Assembly (NCBI GenBank): GCA_963575745.1
Contig: CAUYUJ010000181.1
Coordinates: forward strand, 264,207 to 328,206
DNA from: Prorocentrum cordatum
Taxonomy: Eukaryota; Sar; Dinophyceae; Prorocentrales; Prorocentraceae
DNA: 64,000 nucleotides
Direction of reading: 5' to 3'
A program made the translations under genes and the position numbers. Positions within the stretch are counted from its first letter, which is position 1; each line of letters opens with the position of its first letter. A model generated the notes under the pieces. It saw nothing but the letters and a program-made list of their open reading frames with translations. It was not told where the DNA came from and ran no database searches. This document shows positions 52,901-58,163 of the stretch, piece by piece.

Positions 52901-54322
52901 ACACACACACACACACACGCGCGCGCACGCACGCACGCACGCACCCACGCAAGCACGCACTTGTCCACAGCCCTTGCCCAGGAAGGTACATCGGCTCAGC
53001 CAGGACAGCAACACCAAGGGTGGGCCATACGCGAAGATATCGAGATTACCAATGGATCGGGGAGGGCGTAAAGGTGGGCCAGGGAGCAGAGGTGGGGTTA
53101 GAGGACATATTGTATCGGGTCGCGTACAGCCACGGCGCTGGTGGACGCCATCCCCGAGCGCAGCGGTAACCACGTCGGCGTCGGGCAAGCGTGCGACGAG
53201 GCGAGCGGTCCCCTCGGATCGCGGGCAGCGCCGGGGCCTTGTTCCACGGCCCGAAGTCCAGGAGGTACATCGGCGCCGCAGGAGGCAGCACCAGGGTGCG
53301 GTTGGTGCGGCGGGCCACGACGCCGGTCAGCTCCAGAGCGATGCGGATGTTGTTCAGGCCCCCGTGGTCGATCGTGAAGAGGAGGTACTTCTCTGTGGAG
53401 GGGAGCGGGGCCCCCTGCTGGCTCCAGTACTGCATGCGCCGCAGGATGGTAGCCTCTGTCTTGCAGTGGGGAGGGGGGTGAGGGTTTAGAGTCGGCGACT
53501 AATTGCCTTGCTCTGCTGGGTTATGATTGCGCCCTTTTGGAGGAATGGGTAGGACGGGTGGGCTCAAAATGTGCTCTCGCTCATCCGTGTTATCCCCCAA
53601 GCTGCCCTCCATGAAGCGCGCGAAACCTGACGTTTCCCAATGCTTCCACGGCCTGGCGTGCATGCAGTTCCCACTCGTCCTTGTGTGGTGCCTAGATGTC
53701 TGGTGCTTGGCACAATACACTACATGAGAAAAGAACTGACACCTACCACACTTGCGTCAACCCGCGCAAAAGCCCTGCAAATAACAACAACACATTACAT
53801 TACCCCACTGCGCAACCGGTACAACAAGTCCAGCGGCCGCTGTACGCTTCACTACTTCGAAACGCGTGTGTGTGTGTGCCGAAGAGCATAATTAACATTG
53901 CGGGCATCATTCGGCATTGACCTACAACGGCATTCGGCATCACGAGGAGGAATGACAGTGGGCGGATGAGGAATAATAATAGTAGGATGCAGGTGCGAAG
54001 AAACAGGATGAGAGGGGGGTGAGAGGATATTCAGACGGGGGCCAGAAGGAGGAGGAGGAGGAGCCGGACGAAGGGACAAATAGGAAGACAACGCGATCAA
54101 AGAGGGTACGGAGAAAGATGAGGAGAAGCAGGAAGAGGAGAAACCTGGAGGAGGGGACAAGGAGGGCGACAACGATGGCGACGACGGGTGGGCCTCATCC
54201 ACGTCCTTGGTGGCCAACTGGTGGTGGTGGCCAGAGTCGAGAAGACTCGTTGGTCTTGAGGGCAGTGCGATCGCAGCTGCCCTAGCGACGCAGAGGGATG
54301 CCGCGAGGAGGCGGACTACCAT
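21580..54322 (-). CDS. O-fucosyltransferase-family gene, ten exons over 32.7 kb (model)
   Basis: Exons 54322-54203, 53459-53238, 47774-47731, 47564-47498, 41488-41402, 25820-25722, 25553-25395, 25064-24999, 24796-24692 and 21801-21580; about 396 codons. The product resembles GDP-fucose O-fucosyltransferase-type glycosyltransferases (PF10250-like), which act on secretory-pathway proteins or glycans; substrate unknown. Seen: an N-terminal hydrophobic signal sequence, [13 protein letters not shown] then [15 protein letters not shown] with the HxRxGD motif (about residues 227-232), [17 protein letters not shown], and [18 protein letters not shown]. All junctions join in frame. Donors are GT, GC and GA, as known in dinoflagellates. 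Introns are 166 nt to 15.6 kb. Weakest links: exons 1 and 5 and the 5/6 junction, where an exon may be missing. Alternative: fragments of two related genes; but the domain order is collinear without duplication. Confidence 0.65.
22240..23460. other. Intron sequence, no gene recognised
   Basis: Within the last intron of the O-fucosyltransferase-like model. Long overlapping ORFs of 100-316 codons on both strands reflect high GC only; no domain or repeat seen. Confidence 0.5.
23467..23522. repeat. GTCCAGATTTC minisatellite
   Basis: Five copies of an 11-base unit (gtccagatttc, with one gtccagatttg), last copy truncated. Confidence 0.9.
24165..24660 (-). other. Unassigned coding-like segment inside an intron
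   Basis: Minus-strand frames give [20 protein letters not shown] and [20 protein letters not shown], and in a second frame [18 protein letters not shown] then [16 protein letters not shown]. These look protein-like but do not belong to the O-fucosyltransferase fold between its exons 9 and 10. They could be an alternative exon or a piece of an inserted gene. The lower end (24150-24265) has three TAAGGAAC motifs. Confidence 0.35.
24692..24796 (-). CDS. O-fucosyltransferase-like gene, exon 9
   Basis: Thirty-five codons from [20 protein letters not shown] through [15 protein letters not shown]. The GLVEELIC segment is typical of the donor-binding half of the family. Donor AAG|GTCGAA, phase 0. 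The acceptor side repeats TTCAAGGAG, which also spans the preceding donor. Confidence 0.8.
24999..25064 (-). CDS. O-fucosyltransferase-like gene, exon 8
   Basis: Twenty-two codons beginning [20 protein letters not shown] and ending FK. Acceptor TTCCAG; donor TTCAAG|GAGACC, a GA donor, chosen because it keeps phase 0 and joins DLFK to EDTGG. Confidence 0.75.
25395..25553 (-). CDS. O-fucosyltransferase-like gene, exon 7 (HxRxGD)
   Basis: Fifty-three codons: [20 protein letters not shown] with the family's catalytic-site motif HxRxGD, then [20 protein letters not shown] and ATDRQ. Acceptor TTTAAG then GTTGTC; donor CGCCAG|GAGCCC (GA type). This is the most diagnostic exon. Confidence 0.85.
25722..25820 (-). 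CDS. O-fucosyltransferase-like gene, exon 6
   Basis: Ends [21 protein letters not shown], which runs directly into VVRYLGLF of exon 7; donor TCTAAG|GTTTCA, phase 0. The 5' edge is uncertain: acceptor CGCTGAG at 25821 keeps phase 0, but the first 12 residues are not recognisable. Confidence 0.7.
25849..25890. repeat. (TA)n microsatellite
   Basis: About 19 TA units. It lies just upstream of exon 6 of the O-fucosyltransferase-like model. Confidence 0.95.
26985..27075 (-). repeat. Direct repeat copy 2 (partner 27728-27822)
   Basis: About 90 bases, roughly 80 % identical to 27728-27822 in the same orientation (shared gacgtcacggttgcacc-like and gcggcatcgtcga segments). One has an extra A (gcggcaagttgcg versus gcggcagttgcg), which changes the frame. 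Confidence 0.75.
27060..27480 (+). repeat. Dispersed CAAGATGGCCC-type repeat, locus 1
   Basis: Degenerate ~25-35-base units around ccaagatggcccaagaggcc. Related sequence lies at 41920-42085 and 48640-49235 (same strand) and 51840-52320 (opposite strand). All frames are open in long stretches, giving spurious proline/arginine or tryptophan/leucine/glycine-rich peptides. Confidence 0.65.
28440..29240. other. GC-rich segment, weak minus-strand coding signal
   Basis: Minus-strand frame ending at 28537 includes [20 protein letters not shown] and [20 protein letters not shown], which look natural, but the flanks are proline/glycine runs. No domain, no reliable start. Confidence 0.25.
29250..29445. 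repeat. (GGA)n microsatellite
   Basis: GAG/GGA with regular GGGGGAGG and GAGCAGGAG interruptions that themselves repeat. Confidence 0.95.
29635..29858. repeat. Two tandem 112-bp units with strong hairpins
   Basis: Copy 1 starts 29635 and copy 2 at 29747, with few differences. Each begins with a perfect stem CCCGAGTTA - 7 nt - TAACTCGGG and has more CCCGAGTTACCCC / GGGGTAACTCGGG pairs, so both strands can fold. It lies directly downstream (minus sense) of the RNase H part of the decayed LINE and may be its 3' terminal region. Confidence 0.85.
29870..34060 (-). mobile_element. Decayed LINE-type retroelement, near full length
   Basis: Ordered remnants on the minus strand in several frames. At about 34050-33790: [20 protein letters not shown], a Cys-containing gag-like region. 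At 33107-32340: an endonuclease (EEP/APE-like) with [12 protein letters not shown] near 32440; its end ([11 protein letters not shown], where an active enzyme has a catalytic Asp and His) follows at about 32400-32175 in another frame. At 32300-31400: an EN-RT linker-like part ([16 protein letters not shown]). At about 30150-29880: GHLVVYSDC, like an RNase H strand. The reverse transcriptase core is too broken to identify. At least five frame changes; non-functional. It sits in intron 5 of the O-fucosyltransferase-like model. Confidence 0.55.
34200..34350. repeat. (GGA)n-rich purine tract
   Basis: Mainly gag/gga with gaaggga interruptions. Confidence 0.85.
34540..35360 (+). repeat. Degenerate GGTCCCACACGATAG repeat
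   Basis: Many diverged 15-20-base units (ggtcccacacgacaggg, gggtcctacacacatg, aggtctcacacgatagg) at about 34540-34765 and 35010-35360, with unrelated sequence between them. A ~416-codon plus-strand ORF over part of it is an artefact of the repeat. Confidence 0.75.
35690..35870 (+). repeat. Degenerate CACGGGAGACC repeat
   Basis: Diverged 15-18-base units of the type cacgggagaccagacgggagg; one further copy near 36055. Confidence 0.65.
36165..36232. repeat. (CCT)n microsatellite
   Basis: Twenty or more CCT units. No gene is supported at 35870-36960. Confidence 0.95.
36960..37385 (+). repeat. ~65-bp direct duplication flanking a hairpin region
   Basis: 36962-37025 and 37312-37375 share gccctgac-ggct-gga-a-tacaatac-tcaca-a-tgcaccac. 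Between them lie GTGTCGC-type palindromes, including the 11-bp perfect stem at 37057-37091. Confidence 0.65.
37057..37091. repeat. Perfect 11-bp inverted repeat
   Basis: TAGCGTGTCGC (37057-37067) and GCGACACGCTA (37081-37091) with a 13-nt loop that is itself partly palindromic (GGCAGCTGCC). Another ATAGCGTGTCGCG lies at about 37191-37203. Confidence 0.85.
37755..38415. repeat. Long CCT-type microsatellite with C-run
   Basis: CCT/CTC-rich tract broken by unique sequence at 37838-37940 and a run of about 30 C at 37940-37969. The piece cctcctggtcttcctcttcc is duplicated about 87 bases apart (38108 and 38195). Confidence 0.9.
38640..39960. other. No firm gene
   Basis: Plus strand 38695-38900 has one natural-looking frame ([40 protein letters not shown]) without domain or splice support. 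The rest shows nothing. Confidence 0.3.
39965..40165. repeat. (ACATCT)n-type hexamer array
   Basis: About 30 units of acatct or acacct with a few variants. Confidence 0.95.
40236..40530. repeat. (ATGCT)n pentamer array
   Basis: About 58 units of tatgc with substitutions; it passes into a related pentamer downstream. Confidence 0.95.
40536..40690. repeat. (AAGCT)n pentamer array
   Basis: Units taagc/aagct with substitutions. It differs from the preceding array by a T-to-A change in one position of the unit. Confidence 0.9.
41402..41488 (-). CDS. O-fucosyltransferase-like gene, exon 5 (candidate)
   Basis: Twenty-nine codons including [20 protein letters not shown] and MDDR. The frame is compatible with exon 4 (phase 0) through acceptor ACCAAG (or GGAAAG at 41480). 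Donor AGG|GCGATA is of GC type. The segment is protein-like and fits the spacing between the N-terminal and HxRxGD parts, but this region of the family is poorly conserved, so the assignment is tentative. Confidence 0.5.
41920..42085 (+). repeat. Dispersed CAAGATGGCCC-type repeat, locus 2
   Basis: Shorter copy of the family at 27060-27480: cccaagatggcccacgctg, ccaagatcgccccaggacgg. Confidence 0.6.
42115..42600 (+). repeat. Diverged tandem duplication, ~205-240-bp unit
   Basis: Starts near 42126, 42364 and 42569 share aacgcccg-cac/aaacaacgaaccc. Further shared marks are gttgctccag or gtttctccagg, cccttttttc, and gaactctcg-ccaccca-gg followed by ccgttgatc-cgcgaac. Third copy only begins. Confidence 0.7.
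42959..44973. mobile_element. 2.0-kb element with inverted ends around a 102-bp tandem array
   Basis: Left end TCGGGCCTGTCCCCCTACAG (42959); right end is the reverse complement of TCGGGCCTGTCCCTCTACAG (44954-44973). AT-rich sequence follows inside both ends (atattttgc; aaatattcac). The same ends bound the 343-bp foldback element at 20911-21253. No transposase is present; the interior is chiefly the tandem array. Probably a non-autonomous DNA transposon of one family (inference). Confidence 0.65.
43205..44835 (-). repeat. 102-bp tandem array, ~16 copies, open in 34-codon register
   Basis: The unit is 102 bases (exactly 34 codons) in most copies. Minus-strand frame: [20 protein letters not shown] then [14 protein letters not shown]. 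Plus-strand frames are open too (for example [20 protein letters not shown]). Copies are highly similar; a few have 1-2-base length changes, and an insertion-like piece lies near 44290-44312. Frames on both strands break at copies with length changes. No start codon, signal or known domain, so a protein product is doubtful. Confidence 0.9.
45047..45270. repeat. Inverted repeat with a GGA microsatellite in the loop
   Basis: Arm 45071-45113 (GATGGGCCTGTTTTTCACCG and onward to AAGTTGGAGGGGG) pairs with 45203-45250. Homology extends outward through CGCCGAC. The loop is (GAG/GAA)n. Confidence 0.8.
45556..46910 (-). pseudogene. Frame-broken alanine-rich coding block, function unknown
   Basis: Minus-strand sequence with strong codon-position GC bias. 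It contains [20 protein letters not shown], then [40 protein letters not shown], and [13 protein letters not shown] followed by a TAG (46168-46166), after which the same frame continues with [20 protein letters not shown] and [21 protein letters not shown] further frame change near a C6 run (about 45732-45737) is needed to end with [14 protein letters not shown] at 45556. The helical, heptad-like parts suggest coiled coil. Several frame breaks mean either decay or poor assembly. No ATG chosen; upstream coding-like helices reach about 46900. Confidence 0.4.
47498..47564 (-). CDS. O-fucosyltransferase-like gene, exon 4
   Basis: Acceptor CATCTCCAG. Reads [22 protein letters not shown]; joins exon 3 in phase 2 to give [16 protein letters not shown], the usual helix-turn-strand behind the N-terminal motif in this family. 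Donor AGG|GTGCAG, phase 0. Confidence 0.7.
47731..47774 (-). CDS. O-fucosyltransferase-like gene, exon 3
   Basis: [14 protein letters not shown] plus two bases. Acceptor GACGAAG, donor AAGAG|GTCGCC; the 166-nt intron to exon 4 keeps phase 2. Open, natural-looking frame continues upstream ([15 protein letters not shown]), so the exon may start earlier. Confidence 0.65.
48000..48092. repeat. TA/TG dinucleotide-rich tract
   Basis: tatata, tgtgtata and tatgtatg repeats. 48100-48640 holds nothing recognisable. Confidence 0.9.
48640..49235 (+). repeat. Dispersed CAAGATGGCCC-type repeat, locus 3
   Basis: Longest copy, about 600 bases of units such as ccaagaggcccccaaaaggcc, gtcaagatggcccaagagg. It includes a part parallel to 27200-27330 in order (gacggctccaaggaacccag, then a cgaacgg-a-ttcgag-cctcgg segment, then long runs of aggccccaag units), so the two loci are related beyond the simple unit. 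Confidence 0.7.
49540..49740 (+). repeat. Degenerate GTGGTGCAACCAACGT repeat
   Basis: Diverged units of 15-20 bases: tgtggtgcaaccgacgtgatg, taaccaacgtggtgcaagc, tatgtggtgcaatcaacg. A similar array lies at 51090-51300. Confidence 0.75.
49860..50395. repeat. (GAC)n tract with periodic GAGGGAGGAGGGAGGAC
   Basis: Over 500 bases of GAC/ACG trinucleotide. The motif gagggaggagggagga interrupts it near 49998, 50050, 50128, 50235 and 50358, so there is a higher-order period of some 50-120 bases. Confidence 0.95.
50396..50870 (+). repeat. Two-copy ~291-bp tandem repeat with GCGCGC palindromes
   Basis: gttgcgaaac at 50430 and 50721 and the following ~150 bases are similar in both copies; each ends in a palindrome around GCGCGCGACGACGCGCGC. 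The second copy ends near 50870. Confidence 0.8.
51090..51300 (+). repeat. Degenerate GTGGTGCAAT-type repeat
   Basis: Same family as 49540-49740 (tatgctgtgacacat, tctacgtggagcaattta, gtggtgcaattca), more diverged. 50880-51085 shows nothing. Confidence 0.6.
51840..52320 (-). repeat. Dispersed CAAGATGGCCC-type repeat, locus 4 (inverted)
   Basis: Reads ttgggccatcttggaggctc, ggcctcttgggagtcctctt and similar units on the plus strand, i.e. the family in opposite orientation to the other three loci. Confidence 0.6.
52890..52960. repeat. (CA)n and (CGCA)n microsatellite
   Basis: cacaca tract passing into cgcacgcacgcacgca. Confidence 0.95.
53238..53459 (-). CDS. O-fucosyltransferase-like gene, exon 2 (N-terminal domain)
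   Basis: Seventy-four codons. Acceptor CTGCAAG. Contains [20 protein letters not shown] and [20 protein letters not shown], the N-terminal nucleotide-sugar-side motif of O-fucosyltransferases (gGlNN.r...E then NRTLVLPP). Donor AACAAG|GCCCCG (GC type) chosen because it keeps phase with exon 3. In-frame sequence continues about 65 codons downstream without family resemblance. Confidence 0.8.
53499..53720 (-). other. Coding-like segment in intron 1, unassigned
   Basis: A minus-strand frame reads [20 protein letters not shown] and [15 protein letters not shown]. It could be an additional or alternative exon between exons 1 and 2 of the O-fucosyltransferase-like model, but no phase-consistent pair of splice sites was settled. 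Confidence 0.25.
54203..54322 (-). CDS. O-fucosyltransferase-like gene, exon 1 (candidate signal peptide)
   Basis: ATG at 54322. [20 protein letters not shown] is a typical signal peptide or signal anchor (positive charge, then hydrophobic core), followed by a hydrophilic linker. Donor AAGGAC|GTGGAT gives exactly 40 codons, phase 0, compatible with exon 2. Chosen as start because it places the enzyme in the secretory pathway, where this family acts. Linkage to exon 2 is inferred. Confidence 0.5.
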
Positions 54323-54539
54323 TGTGCCAGATCGCTCCTCCGGCAGTGTGTACAGTACGAAGTATGGAACAGGGCTGGACCTAAAAGTTGTTTTTCGTTT
54401 TGTTTTCGTTTTGTTGTTCGTGTTGCTCTTCCCATTTCCTGTATCTCCCTCCCAGGACGAAAAACAAAACACAGCCGAAGTCCAGCAAAACAGCGTTTAG
54501 GTTCAGCCCTGGTATGGAACACTCACGCAGAGCGGCGGC

Positions 54540-54860
54540 TGACCCGCCGCTCCATTAGCCGAAAGGGCTCCGGCGAGGAGAGGAGGGCGAGGAGGGGAGG
54601 GGGACGAGGCGCAAGGAGACAGGGGGGCAGAGGGGGCACCGCAGGAAGAAAACAGGAGGCAGAGTGATGGGGGGAAGGGGCAAAGGGGGGGGGGCGGGGG
54701 GAGGAGGGAGGGAGGATGAGGAGGGACTAGGGGCAAGGGAGCAGAAGGAGGGAGAGAGAGAGAGAGGAGAAACGATGGAGAAGGAGGAGAGGCGAAGGGA
54801 GAAGGAAGGAGAGAGGGGGAGGTGGAAGAGGAGGGAGGAGGTAGAAAAACGGAGGACGGT
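54540..54860. repeat. Purine-rich low-complexity tract
   Basis: gag/gga/gggag sequence without a constant unit. 54860-55370 has no recognisable gene. Confidence 0.75.
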
Positions 54861-55376
54861 GGACGACGAGAACGAGGGCTCGTGCGCACCAGGCCTGATG
54901 GTAACGCCCTCCGCTGATATGCTGGGCTCACGTGTGGAACGGGAGGCCACGCGCTGGATACGCCTGCGGAAGCCTGCGGGCGGCCACCGCAGGGCTACGC
55001 GCGGGAAAGGCATCTGGCCACATGTGAACTCCACTCGATGATCCTCAGAACGTGTGTTAGCCCTAACGTGTGTGCTGTCCATCGAGGCCCTTCGATACGA
55101 CGCAGGCGATGTGATGATCTCCTGTTTGGTTTAGGCTTCAGGGGGCCACCACACATTGGGCGAACACACGTCCTGAGGATCATCGATCCACTCCCTCTAG
55201 GGGGACGAAGAGTGACCAAACACATAAGAACTCGGAGGCCCGCGCGGACTTCTCGGATCGGCGCTGGACCCCCCTCCCCGGCGCGCGGAGCGCGCCAAGG
55301 GCGGCGCGCCGCCGAGGCTCCTCCTGCTGCTCCTGCTCCTCCTGCTCCTCCTGCTCCTCCTCCTCCTTTTCCTCTC

Positions 55377-55437
55377 CTCCTCCTCCTCCTCCTCCTCCTC
55401 CTCCTCCTCCTCCTCCTCCCTTCTGCCTCCTGCCTCC
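55377..55437. repeat. (CCT)n microsatellite
   Basis: CCT/CTC tract; a similar one lies at about 55645-55742. Minus-strand sequence at 55780-55900 (HQERLDAEDAAGPGKSWTVP) is weakly coding-like but unsupported. Confidence 0.9.
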
Positions 55438-56397
55438 TCGTCCCCCCCCTGTATCGGCAACAGCCCTTCTCCTGCCGCCGGGCGGACCGCGGCTTGCCTC
55501 TCCCGTGCACCCCAAAGGTGCCGCCCCCCGCCCCCGGCGGCCTGGCCTTCCCCTGCGCAGGCCCTGTCGGTACGCTGGTCTCCGGTGCCGGAGGCCGCCA
55601 GCGCACTGCTCATGGCGATGAAGCCTCCTCTCTCGGCCGCCCTCTTCCTCCTTCTCCTCCCCCTCCTCCTCCTTCTCCTCCCCCCTCATCCTTCTCCTCC
55701 TCCTCCTCCTCCTCCTCCTCCTCCTCGTCCTCCTCCTCGTCCCCTGGTGATCACACGCGTGAGCCCCCGGTTCTGGCACAGCCCGCGGGCTGACCGAACA
55801 CGTTGGCGTTGCCGTCTGCCCTCGCTGCTGGTGGAACTGTCCAGCTCTTGCCCGGGCCAGCGGCGTCCTCTGCATCCAGCCTCTCCTGGTGCACGGGAAT
55901 TGGTGAAGGGCAGGCGCATGACGCCTGACGCGCTGTGCGAGTGCTGCAGAGGCTGCGGGCCTCACGCAGGGGTAGCCACTTGCAAGGCCAGGAGTGCAGA
56001 GCAGGTGTGCCTCAGGCGACGGGCGAAGGAGGAACGAAGGGGAGATCGGGACAAGAGAAAGAGGAACATCGAGGGAAAGCGAGAGAGAGAAAGAGAGGCG
56101 GAGGGTGAAACGGGAGAAGGATAGGGCGAAACGTGAGCAGGCGGGTGGGGAGGAGGAAAAGCAGGAGGAAACGGGAGGAGGAGCGAGACATGGACGAGGA
56201 GGGCCAGGAGGAGGAAGAAGCAAAACTAAGATTCCATCGTATCAGATCCCATTGCGTCCGCAGCATGCCGAAAGGACATGCACCCCTGAACGGCTGCTGC
56301 CCCTCTGCCGAGGCCTCGAACGCACCCGCGCGCGCTCCCCTGGGTCCTGCATCTCCACGATCCGGAAAGCCAGGTGTGCCTCTGCGCCAGGGGTGGG

Positions 56398-56844
56398 TCT
56401 CCTCTTCCTCCTCCTCCTCCTCCTCCTCCTCCTCCTCCTCCTCCTCCTTCGCCTCCTCCTCCTCCTCCTGCTCTTGCCCGGACTGCCGTCTCGCAGTCGT
56501 CCTCTTCCTTGTGCTTCTCGTCGCCCTGCTCCTTCTTCTTCTCCTCCTCCTCCTCCTCCTCCTCCTCGTCCTCCTCCTCCTCCTCCTGCACCTCCTCCTG
56601 CCGCTCCTGGTCCTCGTCCTGCTCCTTCTGCGCCTCCTCCTCCTTTTCCTCCTCCTCCTCCTCCTCTTCCTCCTGCATCCTCCTGCGCCTCATCCTCCTC
56701 CTCCTGCGCCTCCTCCTGCGCCTCATCCTCCTCCTCCTCCTCCTCTTCCTCCTCCTCCTCCTCCTCCTCCTCCCCTGCACCTCCTCCTCCTCCTCCTCCC
56801 CTCCTCCTCCACCTCCTCCTGCGCCTCCTCCTCCTCCTCCTCCT

Positions 56845-56875
<31 letters not shown>

Positions 56876-57255
56876 TCCTCTTCCTCCTTCGTCCTCCTCC
56901 TCCTCCTCCTCCTCCTCCTCCTCCTCCTCCTCCTCCCACTCTTGCTCGGACTGCCGTCTCGCCCTCGTTCTCCTCCTCCTTGTCCTCCTCGTCGCCTTGC
57001 TCTTGCTCCTCCTCCTCCTCCTCCTCCTCCTCCTGCGCCTCCTCCTGCCGCCCCCGGTCCTCGTCCTGCTCCTTCTGCGCATCCTGCCTCTCCTCTGCTC
57101 GTCTTTTTGTTTGGCCTTCTGCTCCTGCTCCTCCTCCTGCTCCTTCTGCGCCTCCTGCTCCTCCTCCACCTCCTCCTCCTCCTCCTCGTCCTCCTCGTCT
57201 CCTTCCTCCTCCTCCTCCTCCTCCTCCTTCTCCTGCGCCTCCTCCTGCCCCTCCT
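56398..57255. repeat. Long CCT-type microsatellite with duplicated segments
   Basis: About 860 bases of CCT with TGCGCCTCC and CTTC variants. A non-repeat segment (ctcgccctcgttctcctcc region) appears in similar form twice (about 56470-56610 and 56940-57080), so a block of over 100 bases has been duplicated inside the tract. Huge leucine-, serine- or glutamate-rich ORFs across it are artefacts. Confidence 0.9.
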
Positions 57256-57283
57256 TTTTTGAGATTGGTCGGACAAACGCTAC

Positions 57284-57483
57284 ACAGCTGTTGTGCCCAT
57301 GCCGGCGAAAAAACAACAGAGAAACGCCTGAGGCGCAGTGGCCAACAAATTGGCCATGGTGGTCGGAGGAGAGAACAACCAGTGGCACAGCTGTTGCGTC
57401 CATGGCGGAGGAAAAACAGAGAACCGACTCAGGCGCAGTGGCCGACAAATTAGCCCCGGTGGGCGGAGTAGAGAAGAACCAGG
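57284..57483 (+). repeat. Two-copy ~100-bp tandem repeat
   Basis: Both copies start cagctgttg (57287, 57389) and share aacagagaa, ggcgcagtggcc-acaaatt and ggtgg-cggag-agagaa-aacca. Confidence 0.8.
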
Positions 57484-58163
57484 GCAGCAGGGAAGGATAG
57501 CAATAATGGCAAGCCCGTGGAGGCACATGGTGCACGCACGCCTACTGGAGGGGGGGGGGTGATGGAGGCGAGAAAGCTTTTTGCAAGCACCATAACTGTG
57601 ATGATGGGTGGGGGAGGTCGAACCACTGTGCAGGCGGCACCTGGAGGCACCAGGGGGGCCGTGGTGTTGTGTAGGGCGTCGGGAGTTCGAGACTCCATCG
57701 GCTACCGGGGCCCCCGATGCAATACCGCCCTGGGGGGGCCCGGCCCTGCGACCGTCGCCCCACCGTCCAGTCCCCCTCCTCCTCCTCCTCCTCCTTTTCC
57801 TCCTCCTCCTCCTCCTCATCATCGCAAACGCTGCGCGACGCGCGTCGTGTCTGCTGACTCCAGGCATGGCCGCCGCCCGCGGCCGCGCCCCGAGAGGGAG
57901 GTAGAGGCCACCGCTGACGCCGCCGCCACGTTACAAGGAGGAACGACGGAGACGAAAGGGGGACGTACGACGACCCCCCGAAGGGCATTGGGGCCTTGGG
58001 GGCCCCCGCCGCTCCCTCCGGGGGGTCTCTCGCAGGCGCCGCTCAATTCGCGTAGTTGTTGATGCTGCGGCAGCGGGCCCGTGCGCTGTAGCGCCACGGG
58101 GGACATGAGGCGGGCACTCCAGGCCCCAGAACTGGACAGTGTTGGACATCAATACTTATCAAT
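57484..58163. other. Non-coding stretch downstream of the retroelement ORF
   Basis: In minus-strand sense this follows the stop of the large ORF and may hold the element's 3' untranslated end. It includes a CCT tract at 57777-57816. No poly(A) tract or clear terminal repeat seen. Confidence 0.4.
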
